NCBI GenBank assembly: GCA_002898295.1
Contig: BEHX01000011.1
Span: 1-64,000 of the forward strand
Direction: 5' to 3'
Length of the DNA: 64,000 bases
From: a bacterium HR21
Lineage (GTDB): Bacteria; Bacteroidota; Ignavibacteria; Kapaibacteriales; HRBIN21
Part shown: piece by piece, positions 39,501 to 48,239 of the stretch
Layout of the letters: each line of letters begins with the position of its first letter
Numbering within the stretch: position 1 is the stretch's first letter
The notes under the pieces: generated by a model
What the model saw: only the letters and a program-made list of their open reading frames with translations
Databases searched by the model: none
What the model was told of the DNA's origin: nothing
Program-made: the position numbers and the translations under genes

Positions 39501-41281
39501 CTGCCGCCATTCCGCCGGGGGATTCGGTCTTCTTCGTCGTCCAGCTCCGTTCACAGGGGCAGCTTGGGACTCGTTCAGCCCAGCTGGTAGTACAGACCTC
39601 CGACAGCCTGGAGCCGTTCATCACGGTTGGGCTGCGTGCAGAGGTAGTCTCGCCTTTCGTTGCCATGCCGGCAGCGCTCGACGTAGGAACCCTCCGCCGA
39701 GGGCAGAGTCGGCAGGCGATGGTGGAGGGGCGCAATCTGCTGTTGCGTCCGCTGACGGTCCAAGCCGTGCAGAGTTCGCATCCTGACGTGACTGTCATGC
39801 CGCAGGCGGTGACCATTCCCGCCTCGGGGACGCAGCTCTTCACCATTACGCTGACGCCGCAACGCTTGGGTCTGCTGCAGGCAGAGCTCCGCTTCTTGGT
39901 CAGCGAGCCGTGTCTGGATACGCATCGGGTGGTGGTGCGCGCAATGGTTACAGGCGAGGGCGTGACGTACACCTCCCTGCTGGATTTCGGGACGGTTGCC
40001 TTCTGTCAGGAGCGGTCAGACACGGTGGTCATTGCCAATGGGACAGCGGACACACTCTGGCTGCTGGCGGCGCAGCTCCGTGGAGCCGATGCGGCAGCAT
40101 TCGTCGTTGAGCTGCCCCCGTTACCCTTTGGGGTTGCGCCGGGGGAGGAGGCTCGCCTGGCGGTGTTCTTCCGCCCGCAGGGGCTCCCCGATGGGCTCAA
40201 GCAAGCTCAGTTGGAGCTGACCGCGCGGCAGGGACTGGAACCGATGGCACTCACGGTCCAGCTGGTCGGGCGTCGGGAGACCCCGTTGCTGGGCGCACCG
40301 CCGCAGATTTCCTTCGGCACCGTCCTGGTGGGTGCCTCGGCGCAGCAGCCTGTGACCCTGACCAACCGGGGGAACGTTGCAGTGCGCGTCGATGGGATTC
40401 AGCTGCAATCAGGGCAAGCCTTCGCCGTGCTCTCCCCGCCGGTCTTCCCAGTCATGCTGGCGCCTGGGGAATCGCTGGTGCTGGCTGTTGCGTTCCGTCC
40501 GGTACAGCCAGGCAGGGTTGCCGACACGCTGCGCTTGCTCATTGGGGACCCGTGCCGAGAGGAGCGTGTCCTGTTGCTTGAGGGCATCGGGGTGTTCCCG
40601 GTGACAGTCACGGTGTGGTTCCCTGAGCTGGAGGCACCGCCGTGGGCGCAGCAGTACCGCATCCCGCTCCGTCTGGAGAGCTCCGCGCCGGTGCCAGGAC
40701 AACGCTGGGCGGAGATGGAGCTTGCCTACGATGGGGATCTCTTCATACTGCGGGGTGTGAGTCGAGGGCGGATTGTGCGGCAGAGTAGGAGCGGCAGTCT
40801 TGTGCAGGTGGTGGTGCGTGTCGAAGGGCTCACGCTTCCAGGCGATAGTGTGGTGACTGAGCTTATCGGCGATGTCCTGCTGGGCAGTCAGGAGGAATCT
40901 CCGTTGCGTGTACTGAGCTTCCTCTGGGACGATGGACTCCTCAGCGGGCAGACACAGCGCCGGGATGGACGCCTGCGGCTGGTGGGAATCTGTCGTGAAG
41001 GTGGACCGCGCCTGCTGCGCCCAGTGGGGCAGACGCGACTGCTGGTGCACTCCGACGGGGACGAGCTTCAGCTCGTGACAGAGGCAGGGGAGCGGGGCAC
41101 GTATGTGCTCCAGATCTGCTCGCTCGAAGGGCGGTGTCTGCCGGTAGCACGGTGGCAAGAGCGGGAAGCCGGCATGCATCAGCGGCGGTGGGTGGTGCCA
41201 AACCTTCCGGCGGGAGTGTACGTGGTGCGTTTCCAGACGCCGACGGAAGAGCGCTCCGTTCTGCTTCCCGTGGTGCCGTGA
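36596..41281 (+). CDS. Giant secreted choice-of-anchor-D protein with Gly-rich domain and T9SS tail
   Basis: 1561 aa from the ATG at 36596 (MKRCVLWLSAAVVLLGQPRAAYIL, signal peptide); the track's 1640-aa start reads through ridA. ~30-215: beta-sandwich region. ~220-435: glycine-rich segment (GPGGGGGGGS, NGGSGFTSGGRGG, GGGGSGGALH). ~590-1390: several choice-of-anchor D / ASH-like Ig repeats, each 'LDFGTV....R.DTV...N.G..PL.L' (e.g. LDFGLVSRCEMPLDTVWLVNTG; ISFGTVLVGASAQQPVTLTNRG). The C-terminal ~80 residues (TYVLQICSLEGRC...LPAGVYVVRFQT) are a T9SS type A-like sorting domain. Surface adhesin or secreted structural protein; function unknown. Confidence 0.85.
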   Translation: MKRCVLWLSAAVVLLGQPRAAYILPDIGAPGMAVAVDIIAWHDARGTFGSDGLYANEPGDPVRVECARLEDTARITLGPLVVSWEGRLISTHVFVHPWVRPNSWRWTELQPEFRIPLRVVVGGQSVVVDTFYIVEPTPIGVYTGTERVLGEGALGIRSRRGALVVDSLILPAGATFRVSTADCDPWTPGNQGYLPCVLMARGPIRGGAGTTLSVSAEGINAGPGGGGGGGSFCDVLTGSARGSNGGSGFTSGGRGGKNGVGVGSNEYRDYGQSTGAAGASLNGVAPGTSPQYESAGGGTGHPFGLSGQGCRDGNTCTPEGGYGGGSGFQQRQAGGAGGYATRGQSSGANNGGYEHGNACLVPLAGGSGGASGNPQGINVCSGSGGGGGGALQIVAPIVQGLRLLAEGAPGELPGTSQAGAGGGGSGGALHICAPGGYELPPLSVAGGRVAGAPSGGAGRVRLDGPERSPASVQPPEATRFVGPSIALLPPLPRQRAVVSGTGNGQPIVLYGKPYGGRWRPLDTLFGYGVRWSTLVALPEPDTLFFLVALQQIPNPSSSLYAAEPPWVLSPAAARLLLVARVPRLVAPASRQLDTVLCAETELWDTVTVRNTGDAPLEILSAGFQRGTQGFRLVTPPASQFPLSVLPGDSLRLVVAFQAPASMGVFQDTLLLVHTDTLDAGSPWSIAYRAIKDTVAFQLTDGTAPVRWLDFGTLCPGEEREGRVVVSNTSGRPLRFAPPRLLGGAVWSVTPGTAFSLPPGGSQEIRLRCRAGFVGSLQGKLVVSSAECPIADTIALTVVGLQTHLQWYGSGQFGFVRVGSRSELSVSLRNVGYSTAQVLAVSGIAPPFELVNVSSPLPALLAPQQELEFRFRYTPTAARLDVAEIVAIAVRADSACPDTARLLLSGTGVRVELQVRPSALDFGLVSRCEMPLDTVWLVNTGTVPLSLVRPAQVVGPHATEFIVVVQPAVPAAIPPGDSVFFVVQLRSQGQLGTRSAQLVVQTSDSLEPFITVGLRAEVVSPFVAMPAALDVGTLRRGQSRQAMVEGRNLLLRPLTVQAVQSSHPDVTVMPQAVTIPASGTQLFTITLTPQRLGLLQAELRFLVSEPCLDTHRVVVRAMVTGEGVTYTSLLDFGTVAFCQERSDTVVIANGTADTLWLLAAQLRGADAAAFVVELPPLPFGVAPGEEARLAVFFRPQGLPDGLKQAQLELTARQGLEPMALTVQLVGRRETPLLGAPPQISFGTVLVGASAQQPVTLTNRGNVAVRVDGIQLQSGQAFAVLSPPVFPVMLAPGESLVLAVAFRPVQPGRVADTLRLLIGDPCREERVLLLEGIGVFPVTVTVWFPELEAPPWAQQYRIPLRLESSAPVPGQRWAEMELAYDGDLFILRGVSRGRIVRQSRSGSLVQVVVRVEGLTLPGDSVVTELIGDVLLGSQEESPLRVLSFLWDDGLLSGQTQRRDGRLRLVGICREGGPRLLRPVGQTRLLVHSDGDELQLVTEAGERGTYVLQICSLEGRCLPVARWQEREAGMHQRRWVVPNLPAGVYVVRFQTPTEERSVLLPVVP

Positions 41282-41283
41282 CG

Positions 41284-41970
41284 ATGTGGGAATTCTGGAT
41301 GCCTACAGAGGTCGTAGCCCATGCGCCGGACCTGTTCGCTGTGGAGTCGGGTCCGGCGGCAACGGTAGGGTATCTCTTGCTGGACCTGGCAGCAAGGGAA
41401 GCGTGCGTGATTGACGTGCCGATGGGGAGTGCGGAGCGCTTCAGAGAGCTAGCGCAGCAGCACGGGGTGCGGATTCGGCGGATTCTGCTAACGCACACGC
41501 ACTGGGATCACATTGCCGATGCGGCAGCCTTGCAGCGGGCAACGGGTGCTCCCATCGCGGTGCATCCTGCCGATGCATACCGGCTGCAGGATCCGGTGGA
41601 ATTGCGTCTCTGGCAGCTCCCGCTTCCTTTCGAGCCGGTGCAGGCGCAGGAGTTTCTCCAGCACGGGCAGCGGCTCCGGTGCGGGACAGTCTGGGAGCTG
41701 GAGGTACGCCATACGCCGGGACACACCGAGGGCGGAGTTTGCTTCGTAGACCAGCGCCGGCGCGTCGTCTTCAGCGGCGATACGCTCTTTGCCGGGAGTA
41801 TCGGGCGGACAGATTTGCCGGGTGGGGATCTCGGGCAGCTGCTCCGGTCCATTGCTGAGCAGCTCCTGGTGTTGCCGGAAGACTTCCGGGTCTATCCCGG
41901 ACACGGGGGTCCGACCACAATCGGGGCGGAACGGCGGGATAACCCCTTCCTCCAGACGGCGGGAAGATGA
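41284..41970 (+). CDS. Metallo-beta-lactamase-fold hydrolase (glyoxalase II-like)
   Basis: 228 aa. Zinc motif THTHWDH (~77-83), later His in RHTPGHTEGGV, Asp in FSGDTLF and His in YPGHGGPTTIG: the full di-metal set of glyoxalase II-type hydrolases. Likely a thioester hydrolase. ATG 41284 is right after the anchor-D protein's stop. Overlaps lptE. Confidence 0.88.
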   Translation: MWEFWMPTEVVAHAPDLFAVESGPAATVGYLLLDLAAREACVIDVPMGSAERFRELAQQHGVRIRRILLTHTHWDHIADAAALQRATGAPIAVHPADAYRLQDPVELRLWQLPLPFEPVQAQEFLQHGQRLRCGTVWELEVRHTPGHTEGGVCFVDQRRRVVFSGDTLFAGSIGRTDLPGGDLGQLLRSIAEQLLVLPEDFRVYPGHGGPTTIGAERRDNPFLQTAGR

Positions 41971-42476
41971 TGAGGCTGTCAGAAAGCACTCAGCATTTGC
42001 TCAGCCTCGTGTGCCTAAGTTGCATCCTGGCAAGCTGTTACTCCTTCACTGGCGGGCGCCTTCCGGCGCATCTGCGCACGGTCGCGCTGAGCCCTGTGGT
42101 GGACAATACAGGCTTTGGGGTGCCGATGTACCGGGAGTACCTCATGCAGCAGTTGGTACGGCGCCTTCCGCAGGAGACGCCGCTACAGCTGACCACTGGG
42201 CAGGCAGATTCCCGGCTCACCGTCTGGATGCAGCGTATCAGTGACCTGACGCAGGCGGTTCGCCCTGGGGAGGTCGAACGGGAGCGTCGGGCAGAAGTTG
42301 CCCTTGAGGTGGAATTCTACGATGCTGTCCAGCGGCGGACGCTGTGGCGGCGGACATTTGTCCGCTCGGAGGTCTACGACCTTGCTGGTGGGCAGGCAGC
42401 ACGGGAACGGACTCTCTTGCGTGTGCTGGATGCCCTCTGTGACGATATCGTGCTGGCAATTGTCTCGCTCTGGTAG
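41967..42476 (+). CDS. lptE: LptE-like LPS-assembly lipoprotein
   Basis: 169 aa, ATGATG start overlapping the previous stop. Lipoprotein signal with lipobox LASC (LSCILASCYSF), then the LptE-like 'SF.GG.LP.HL.TVALSPVVDNTGFG' and 'L...L...LP...PL.L...QADSRLTV' pattern. LptE plugs LptD in the outer membrane to place LPS; LptD is not here. Family conservation is low, so this is by pattern. Confidence 0.8.
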   Translation: MMRLSESTQHLLSLVCLSCILASCYSFTGGRLPAHLRTVALSPVVDNTGFGVPMYREYLMQQLVRRLPQETPLQLTTGQADSRLTVWMQRISDLTQAVRPGEVERERRAEVALEVEFYDAVQRRTLWRRTFVRSEVYDLAGGQAARERTLLRVLDALCDDIVLAIVSLW

Positions 42477-42537
42477 GGTCTGCCACGAGGTGATCATGGA
42501 GGGTGAGCAGTCTGTCCCACAGGGCGCAGGGTGGTGA

Positions 42538-43989
42538 ATGGAGCTGGTGACATTAGGACTGTACACGCTGGCACTGACGGTGCTCTTCCTCTTCGGGCTG
42601 CACAGCCTGGTGATGGTGTACTACCACTGGAAGACCAACAAGCTGCCGCTCCTCCAGCCGCCTCCGCTGGAGGAATTCCCGATGGTGACTGTGCAGCTGC
42701 CGATCTACAACGAGCAGTATGTCGTCGAACGGCTGCTGCGGGCAGTGTGTGCTCTGGACTATCCCCGCCAGCGGCTGGAAATCCAGGTCTTGGATGATTC
42801 CACCGATGAGACCACGGAGCTGCTGGCGCGGCTCTGTGCGGAGTACCGGGCACAGGGCTTTCTCATCGAGCATCTCCGCCGGGCAGACCGCGAGGGTTAC
42901 AAAGCTGGGGCGCTCCGCTATGGGCTGGAGAGGGCACGCGGGGAGTTCATCGCGATCTTCGATGCCGATTTCGTCCCACGCCCGGATTTCCTGAAAAAGA
43001 CGCTGCCCTACTTTGCCGATCCTCGTGTCGGGATGGTGCAGACCCGCTGGGAGCATCTCAACGAGGATTACTCTTTCCTGACCCGGGCGCAGGCACTGTC
43101 GCTCGATGGGCATTTCGCGATGGAGCAGATGGTGCGCTATCGGGCAGGCTTTTTCATCAACTTCAATGGGACTGCCGGGGTGTGGCGGCGGCGCTGCATT
43201 GAGGATGCCGGCAATTGGCAGGCTGATACGCTGGCAGAGGACCTGGATTTGAGCTATCGGGCGCAGCTCCGGGGCTGGCGCTTCGTCTTCCTGCCCGATG
43301 TGACAACGCCGGCAGAGCTTCCCGTTGACATCAATGCCCTCAAGCTCCAGCAGTATCGCTGGACCAAAGGTGCAATTGAGGTTGCCCGCAAGCTCCTGCC
43401 GGCTCTCTGGCGCTCTTCTTTGCCGCTGCGGATCAAGGCGGAGGCGACCGTTCACCTGACCAGCAACCTGGTCTTCCCGTTTATCCTGCTGACGGCACTG
43501 CTGAACGTGCCGGTCGTTATCCTGAAAAACACGCTCGAGGGCTACGACGGCTTCTTTACGGCGCTCTCTGTCTTTGTGCTCGCCGGCATCGGAACCTTCC
43601 TCTTCTACCTCTACGCACAGCGAGCGGTCCACTGGGATTGGCAGCGGCGGCTGTTGCTCTTCCCGGTCTTTCTGGCCGGCAGTATGGGGCTGGCAGTCAA
43701 CAATACGCGGGCGGTGTTCCATGCGCTGCTGGGCAAGAAGACGGAGTTTGTGCGCACGCCGAAGTACCACGTCGTCTCGCGCTCGGATCGCTGGCAGGAT
43801 AAAAAGTACGTGCCTCGCAGACTCCAGCCCGTGGTCATTGTGGAGCTCCTGCTGGGGCTATACTTCCTGGCAGGCATAGGCATTTCGCTGTACCATGCGG
43901 AGTTGGCGGCATTGCCTTTCCAGGCAATGTTCCTGGTTGGCTTTGGGGGGATCGGGCTACTGTCGCTGCGCCATGCCCTGCAGCGCTGA
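42538..43989 (+). CDS. Processive family 2 glycosyltransferase (cellulose/mannan synthase-like)
   Basis: 483 aa. GT-A domain: VTVQLPIYNEQYVVERLLRAVCALDYPRQRLEIQVLDDSTDET, DxD as FDADFVPRPDF, ED of LAEDLDLSYRAQLRGWRFVF and the QQYRW processivity motif (Q..RW). Several C-terminal membrane helices (~300-480). Looks like the CslA-like beta-glucan/glucomannan synthase group. Product unknown. 61 nt after lptE. Confidence 0.88.
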   Translation: MELVTLGLYTLALTVLFLFGLHSLVMVYYHWKTNKLPLLQPPPLEEFPMVTVQLPIYNEQYVVERLLRAVCALDYPRQRLEIQVLDDSTDETTELLARLCAEYRAQGFLIEHLRRADREGYKAGALRYGLERARGEFIAIFDADFVPRPDFLKKTLPYFADPRVGMVQTRWEHLNEDYSFLTRAQALSLDGHFAMEQMVRYRAGFFINFNGTAGVWRRRCIEDAGNWQADTLAEDLDLSYRAQLRGWRFVFLPDVTTPAELPVDINALKLQQYRWTKGAIEVARKLLPALWRSSLPLRIKAEATVHLTSNLVFPFILLTALLNVPVVILKNTLEGYDGFFTALSVFVLAGIGTFLFYLYAQRAVHWDWQRRLLLFPVFLAGSMGLAVNNTRAVFHALLGKKTEFVRTPKYHVVSRSDRWQDKKYVPRRLQPVVIVELLLGLYFLAGIGISLYHAELAALPFQAMFLVGFGGIGLLSLRHALQR

Positions 43990-44013
43990 TGGTCACACCA
44001 GCAGGGAACGACG

Positions 44014-45027
44014 ATGCGCCTTGCCTCGTACCGCCAGGGAGCCTGTGTGCGGGCAGCATTACTGAGCCAGGAGGAGTGGCTGGTGGATATTGCCGCGGCG
44101 TACGAGCTTGCCCGGCGGGATGGGATGCCGCAGCGGCTCTTCCAGCTCCCGTCCACCGTGCGACAGCTCCTGGAGCTTTGGGACGTTGCTCTCGAGGAAC
44201 TCCGCCGCCTGCAGGAATGGTGTGCTGGGCGGGAGGAGCTCCTCTGCGCTGAGGGAGCAGCACTCCGGCTTGCCGACGCCAGGCTGGAGGCGCCTTTGCA
44301 GCCACGCTCGCTCCGAGATGGATACGCCTTCCGGCAGCATGTCGAGGCGGCACGCCGCAGCCGCGGACTGCCGATGATTCCGGAGTACGACCAGTTCCCG
44401 GTCTTTTACTTCAGCAATCACGCTGCCGTGACGGGTCCGGGTCCGGTCTTCGTCCAACGGCGCCATCTGGAACGGCTCGACTTCGAGCTGGAATGTGCTA
44501 TCGTCATCGGGAAAGCGGGGAAGAATATCCCCGCCAGCGTTGCTGACCGCTTCATTGCCGGCTTTATGGTCATGAATGACTGGAGCGCCCGGGAGCTGCA
44601 GGCGCAGGAGATGAAGCTCAATCTCGGACCTGCCAAAGGGAAAGATTTCGCTACCTCGCTGGGTCCCTGGCTGGTTACCCCGGATGAGCTGGCAGATCGC
44701 ACCATTGCCACGCCGCAGGGGAACCAGTACGATCTGGAAATGACGGCTCGGCTCAATGGGGAACAGGTTTCCCGGGACCGACTCGGCACTATGACCTGGA
44801 CTTTTGCCCAGCTGCTGGAGCGCATCAGCTACGGCGTTTGGCTCTACCCCGGCGATGTGATCGGCTCGGGGACGTGCGGGACGGGATGCCTGCTTGAGCT
44901 CAACGGTACGGGAGCTTTCTCGCCTCCTCGCTGGCTGCAGCCCGGCGATACGGTGGAGCTCACCATCGAACGGCTGGGAACCCTGCAGAACACGGTGGTC
45001 CTGGTGGAAGACGAGCCTGTGCTCTGA
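44014..45027 (+). CDS. Fumarylacetoacetate hydrolase-family protein
   Basis: 337 aa. FAH domain: FYFSNHAAVTGPG, LDFELECAIVIGKAGKNIPASVADRFIAGFMVMNDWSARELQAQEM, GKDFATSLGPWLVTPDE, GDVIGSGTCGTGCLLEL. The metal ligands E-x-E and D are intact. Members cleave or hydrate diketo acids in aromatic-amino-acid catabolism (fumarylpyruvate or fumarylacetoacetate hydrolase). With the ALDH/RidA pair ~8 kb upstream it may belong to aromatic degradation, but they are not in one operon. Confidence 0.88.
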   Translation: MRLASYRQGACVRAALLSQEEWLVDIAAAYELARRDGMPQRLFQLPSTVRQLLELWDVALEELRRLQEWCAGREELLCAEGAALRLADARLEAPLQPRSLRDGYAFRQHVEAARRSRGLPMIPEYDQFPVFYFSNHAAVTGPGPVFVQRRHLERLDFELECAIVIGKAGKNIPASVADRFIAGFMVMNDWSARELQAQEMKLNLGPAKGKDFATSLGPWLVTPDELADRTIATPQGNQYDLEMTARLNGEQVSRDRLGTMTWTFAQLLERISYGVWLYPGDVIGSGTCGTGCLLELNGTGAFSPPRWLQPGDTVELTIERLGTLQNTVVLVEDEPVL

Positions 45028-45051
45028 CCCCACCGATATGGAGGCAGCTCC

Positions 45052-46314
45052 ATGGCACTCTGGTGGTTGCTCCCCTTCTTCGGGCTCGGATACCTCCTGA
45101 TCGCCTTCGAGCATCCCTTGCGACTCAACAAGAGCGCTGTGGCACTCCTGACGGGGGTTGGCTGCTGGAGCCTTCTCCTCCTGGCACAGCCGCACCGGCA
45201 CCAGGAGCTTTTGCAAGAGCTGACAGAGCACATAGCGGAGATTGCCGGGATTGTCTTCTTCCTGCTGTGTGCCATGGCGATTGTAGAGACGTTACAGGCG
45301 CATCGGAGCTTCCGGCTCCTTGCTCGATGGCTTCCTGTCCGGCATCCGAGTGCTCTCGTACTGGTGTTAGTTGGGGTGACCTTTTTCCTCTCCGCGGTCA
45401 TTGACAACATGACGACCACGCTGGTCATGCTGGCGCTCCTTCGGGAACTCCTCCCGGGGCAGCAGGCGGTGCGCCGGGTCCTTGCCGGAGTGATCATCGT
45501 TGCTGCAAACGCTGGCGGGGCGTGGTCGCCGATTGGGGATGTGACCACGACGATGCTCTGGATTGGAGGGCATGTGCACGCGGTGTCGCTGGTGCGGGAG
45601 CTTCTGGTACCGAGTATGGTGACAGTTGTCCCCCCGCTTGTGCTTGTGCTCCTCGCTGTTCGGCGAGAGTTGCGGGGAGCCACGCGGGCAGACGTTGCCG
45701 TCGAACCCCATGCCGGGGGATTGTTCGCCATCGGGATTGCTGGACTGCTGTTTATCCCGGTTTTCCATACGGTGACTGGTCTGCCGCCTGTGTTTGGGGC
45801 GTTTCTTGCCGTTGGCGTGGTCTGGGTCCTTACGGAGGTGCTCCACCGCGGCTATCCGGAGCGGGAGCATCTACGGGTCCACCAGGTTCTGCATGTGGTG
45901 GATGTCAGCAGTTTGCTCTTTTTTGTGGGCATCCTGTTGGCAGTCGACGCCTTGCAGAGTGCCCATCTGCTCGGAGAGCTTGCCCGGTGGCTGGACCGAG
46001 TGATTCCGGCAAAGGAGGTTACCATTTCCCTCCTGGGGCTGCTGTCGGCAGTTGTGGATAATGTCCCGTTGACGGCAGCGTGTATGAAGATGTACGCGAC
46101 CTACCCACCCGACCATGCGCTCTGGATGCTCATTGCCTATGCGGTTGGGACGGGAGGGAGCATTTTGGTCATCGGCTCGGCTGCTGGAGTGGTGGCGATG
46201 AACGCTGAGAAGCTGGAGTTCTTCTGGTACCTGCTGCGGGTCTCTCCGCTGGCGCTGCTCGGCTATGGCGTGGGCATTGCGACCTTCCTGGCACTCCAGG
46301 CGCTGGGCTGGTAG
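45052..46314 (+). CDS. nhaD: Na+/H+ antiporter NhaD-like
   Basis: 420 aa, about 10-12 membrane helices of the ion transporter (IT) superfamily. NhaD-like motifs: FLLCAMAIVETLQAH, VIDNMTTTLVMLALLRELLP, VIIVAANAGGAWSPIGDVTTTMLWI, LLSAVVDNVPLTAACMKM, VGTGGSILVIGSAAGVVAM. ATG has GGAGG 7 nt upstream. Exports Na+ in exchange for H+. Confidence 0.9.
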   Translation: MALWWLLPFFGLGYLLIAFEHPLRLNKSAVALLTGVGCWSLLLLAQPHRHQELLQELTEHIAEIAGIVFFLLCAMAIVETLQAHRSFRLLARWLPVRHPSALVLVLVGVTFFLSAVIDNMTTTLVMLALLRELLPGQQAVRRVLAGVIIVAANAGGAWSPIGDVTTTMLWIGGHVHAVSLVRELLVPSMVTVVPPLVLVLLAVRRELRGATRADVAVEPHAGGLFAIGIAGLLFIPVFHTVTGLPPVFGAFLAVGVVWVLTEVLHRGYPEREHLRVHQVLHVVDVSSLLFFVGILLAVDALQSAHLLGELARWLDRVIPAKEVTISLLGLLSAVVDNVPLTAACMKMYATYPPDHALWMLIAYAVGTGGSILVIGSAAGVVAMNAEKLEFFWYLLRVSPLALLGYGVGIATFLALQALGW

Positions 46315-46355
46315 ATGCCCGGCAGGCATTTTCCTGCTTCCCGAAGGCTTTTCCC

Positions 46356-46364
46356 TAACTTTGC
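46356..46364 (+). promoter_or_regulatory. -7 promoter element TAACTTTGC for the TPR-GH57-Dpr operon
   Basis: Exact TAnnTTTGC match 28 nt upstream of the ATG at 46392; the only recognisable promoter before the run TPR-DUF3467-GH57-UbiA/HAD-dprE1-dprE2. Confidence 0.6.
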
Positions 46365-46391
46365 GGCTGGTTCGACCATCCGGGAACAGTG

Positions 46392-47894
46392 ATGCGGCAA
46401 GGCGTACTGTGGGTTGTGGTCCTCTGCGGGGCAGGGCTCGGCTTCCACTGTGCCTCGCCGGAGTTTACCACGGCGAAAATCGCCCTCGGGCAGCGGGATT
46501 ACCCGAAGGCGCTCCGCAGTCTGGAGCTGGAGACGCAGAAGAACCCGGGCAACGTTGAGGCATGGATTCTCCTGGCTCAGCTCCGGCGGGAGCACTTCCG
46601 GGATTACACCGGGGCAGCGCAAGCCCTGCAGAATGCCCGTGCCAATGACAAGGCGGGACGCTGGACACAGCAGATTGCCGCCGAAGAACTCGCGCTCTGG
46701 GTTGCCGTCTATAACGAGGCAATCAGCCTCTACAATGCCCTTGCCGTTGCGGCGCAGCCTGACCCCGAACGTCTCGCCGTCGCGCAGCGGCTCATTGAGC
46801 TGGCGGTGCGCCTCAAGCCGGATGTCCCGGATGCCTATGGCATTCTCGGGACACTGCAGGAGCTATCTGGGGATACCACGGCAGCGTTGCAGACTTTTGC
46901 CCGGTACCGGGAGCTCTTGCAGCCTCTCCTGGAAGCGCACCGCCGGGTGGGGCTCGTGCTCGGAATGACCCGGGGGGAGCTCTTCCAGAAGCTCGGACAG
47001 CCCGCCGCAAGCCGCGCCTTCCCGACAGAGACCGACACGCTCTTCGTTGACCAGTGGCAGCTCGAAGGGGAACCGCTCTACGTCTTCTCCGCCGGAGCAG
47101 GTGCCCAAGCCCGAGTCGAAGGCTGGCGATATAGAGCACCGCAGCATTGGACGCAGACAGAACGGGAGCGCTACTCCCGTCTTGCCCTCCAGCCCTTAGT
47201 CAGCGCTGCCATCGCGCTGCTCGACCGCGGGCAGCTGGAAGAAGCCCTGGGCATTACCCGAGAAATCCTCGAATTCAAGCCCGATAACGAGCAAGGATTA
47301 GCGCTCCTGCTGGAAATCTACGAGCGTCAGGGACGGACCGAGGAGCTCGTCCAGCTGCTCCAGCAGCTCCGAGAGCGGTTCCCGGAGAAGACAACCTACA
47401 CGCTGCAGTACGCCATCCTGTTGACGAAGCTGGAGCGCTACAGCGATGCTGTCTCGCTCTACGAGGAGGTGCTGCGCCGAGAGCCGACCAACGAGCTGGC
47501 GCTCTACAACGCGGCGGTTGCGTATAAGAACTGGGCGGGGAAGCTCCAGCAGGAAGAGTTGGAGAAACGCCGGCAAAACCCGCGGTACCAGGAACAGCGC
47601 GAACGCTACGCACCCCTTCTGCGCCGTTCCGCAGAGCTCTTCGAGCAGTACCGAAGCCTGCCGGGCAAGCGCGAGGAGCTGTCCGTTCTCGACCAATTGG
47701 TCAACATTTACGAAGTTCTGCCCGATCCGGGAAAGCTCAACCGGCTGGTGGCGGAGCTCGAGGGCTTAGAGCCGCTGTTCCGTACGCAGGCACGGTACTA
47801 CGAGATTCTCGGCGGGATCTATGCCCGCCGTGGGCAGAAGGAGAAAGCTCAGCAGTACTACGACCGCGCTGATCAGTTGCGCAAACAGCAGTGA
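46392..47894 (+). CDS. TPR-repeat lipoprotein
   Basis: 500 aa. Lipoprotein-type signal (MRQGVLWVVVLCGAGLGFHCAS) with a cysteine at ~20. At least five TPR-like helix pairs: ALGQRDYPKALRSLELETQKNPGNVEAWI, PDVPDAYGILGTLQELSGDTTAALQTF, LEEALGITREILEFKPDNEQGLALLLEIYERQGR, LERYSDAVSLYEEVLRREPTNELALYNAAVAYKNW, GGIYARRGQKEKAQQYYDRADQLR. An insert (~190-240) resembles a small SmpA/BamE-like beta domain (GLVLGMTRGELFQKLGQP). Outer-membrane scaffold or assembly protein; partner unknown. Confidence 0.82.
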   Translation: MRQGVLWVVVLCGAGLGFHCASPEFTTAKIALGQRDYPKALRSLELETQKNPGNVEAWILLAQLRREHFRDYTGAAQALQNARANDKAGRWTQQIAAEELALWVAVYNEAISLYNALAVAAQPDPERLAVAQRLIELAVRLKPDVPDAYGILGTLQELSGDTTAALQTFARYRELLQPLLEAHRRVGLVLGMTRGELFQKLGQPAASRAFPTETDTLFVDQWQLEGEPLYVFSAGAGAQARVEGWRYRAPQHWTQTERERYSRLALQPLVSAAIALLDRGQLEEALGITREILEFKPDNEQGLALLLEIYERQGRTEELVQLLQQLRERFPEKTTYTLQYAILLTKLERYSDAVSLYEEVLRREPTNELALYNAAVAYKNWAGKLQQEELEKRRQNPRYQEQRERYAPLLRRSAELFEQYRSLPGKREELSVLDQLVNIYEVLPDPGKLNRLVAELEGLEPLFRTQARYYEILGGIYARRGQKEKAQQYYDRADQLRKQQ

Positions 47895-47903
47895 GGATTC
47901 CTC

Positions 47904-48224
47904 ATGGCAGCCGACAAGCTCCACCCGGACCAGCCTCCCGTTGAGCACCAGATCAACATCGAGCTGGGCGAGCAGGAGGCACAGGGCATTTACTCGAACC
48001 TGGTGATTATCTCGCACTCGATGGCGGAGTTCGTGCTGGATTTCACGCGGATTTTGCCTGGACTGCCGCGTGCGCGGGTGCACGCGCGCATTTTGATGAC
48101 CCCACAGCACGCGAAGCTCTTCTGGATGGCGCTCGGGGAGAACATCCGCAAGTACGAGCAGCAGTATGGGGAGATCCGCGTCGAGTCGCAGCCCTCACTA
48201 TCTGGCTCTTTCCGGGTCCATTGA
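47904..48224 (+). CDS. DUF3467 protein
   Basis: 106 aa. Matches DUF3467: INIELGEQEAQGIYSNLVIISHSMAEFVLDFTRILPGLPRARVHARILMTPQHAKLFWMALGENIRKYEQQYG. Function unknown; widespread in Bacteroidota. GAGG precedes the ATG. Confidence 0.9.
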   Translation: MAADKLHPDQPPVEHQINIELGEQEAQGIYSNLVIISHSMAEFVLDFTRILPGLPRARVHARILMTPQHAKLFWMALGENIRKYEQQYGEIRVESQPSLSGSFRVH

Positions 48225-48239
48225 CCCCGCGCTGTGCCG

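Noticed and set aside
42496-42537. 14-codon mini-ORF just before the GT2 gene, stop adjacent to its ATG
   Set aside because: Could be a leader peptide, but there is no ribosome-binding site or attenuator structure that I can support.
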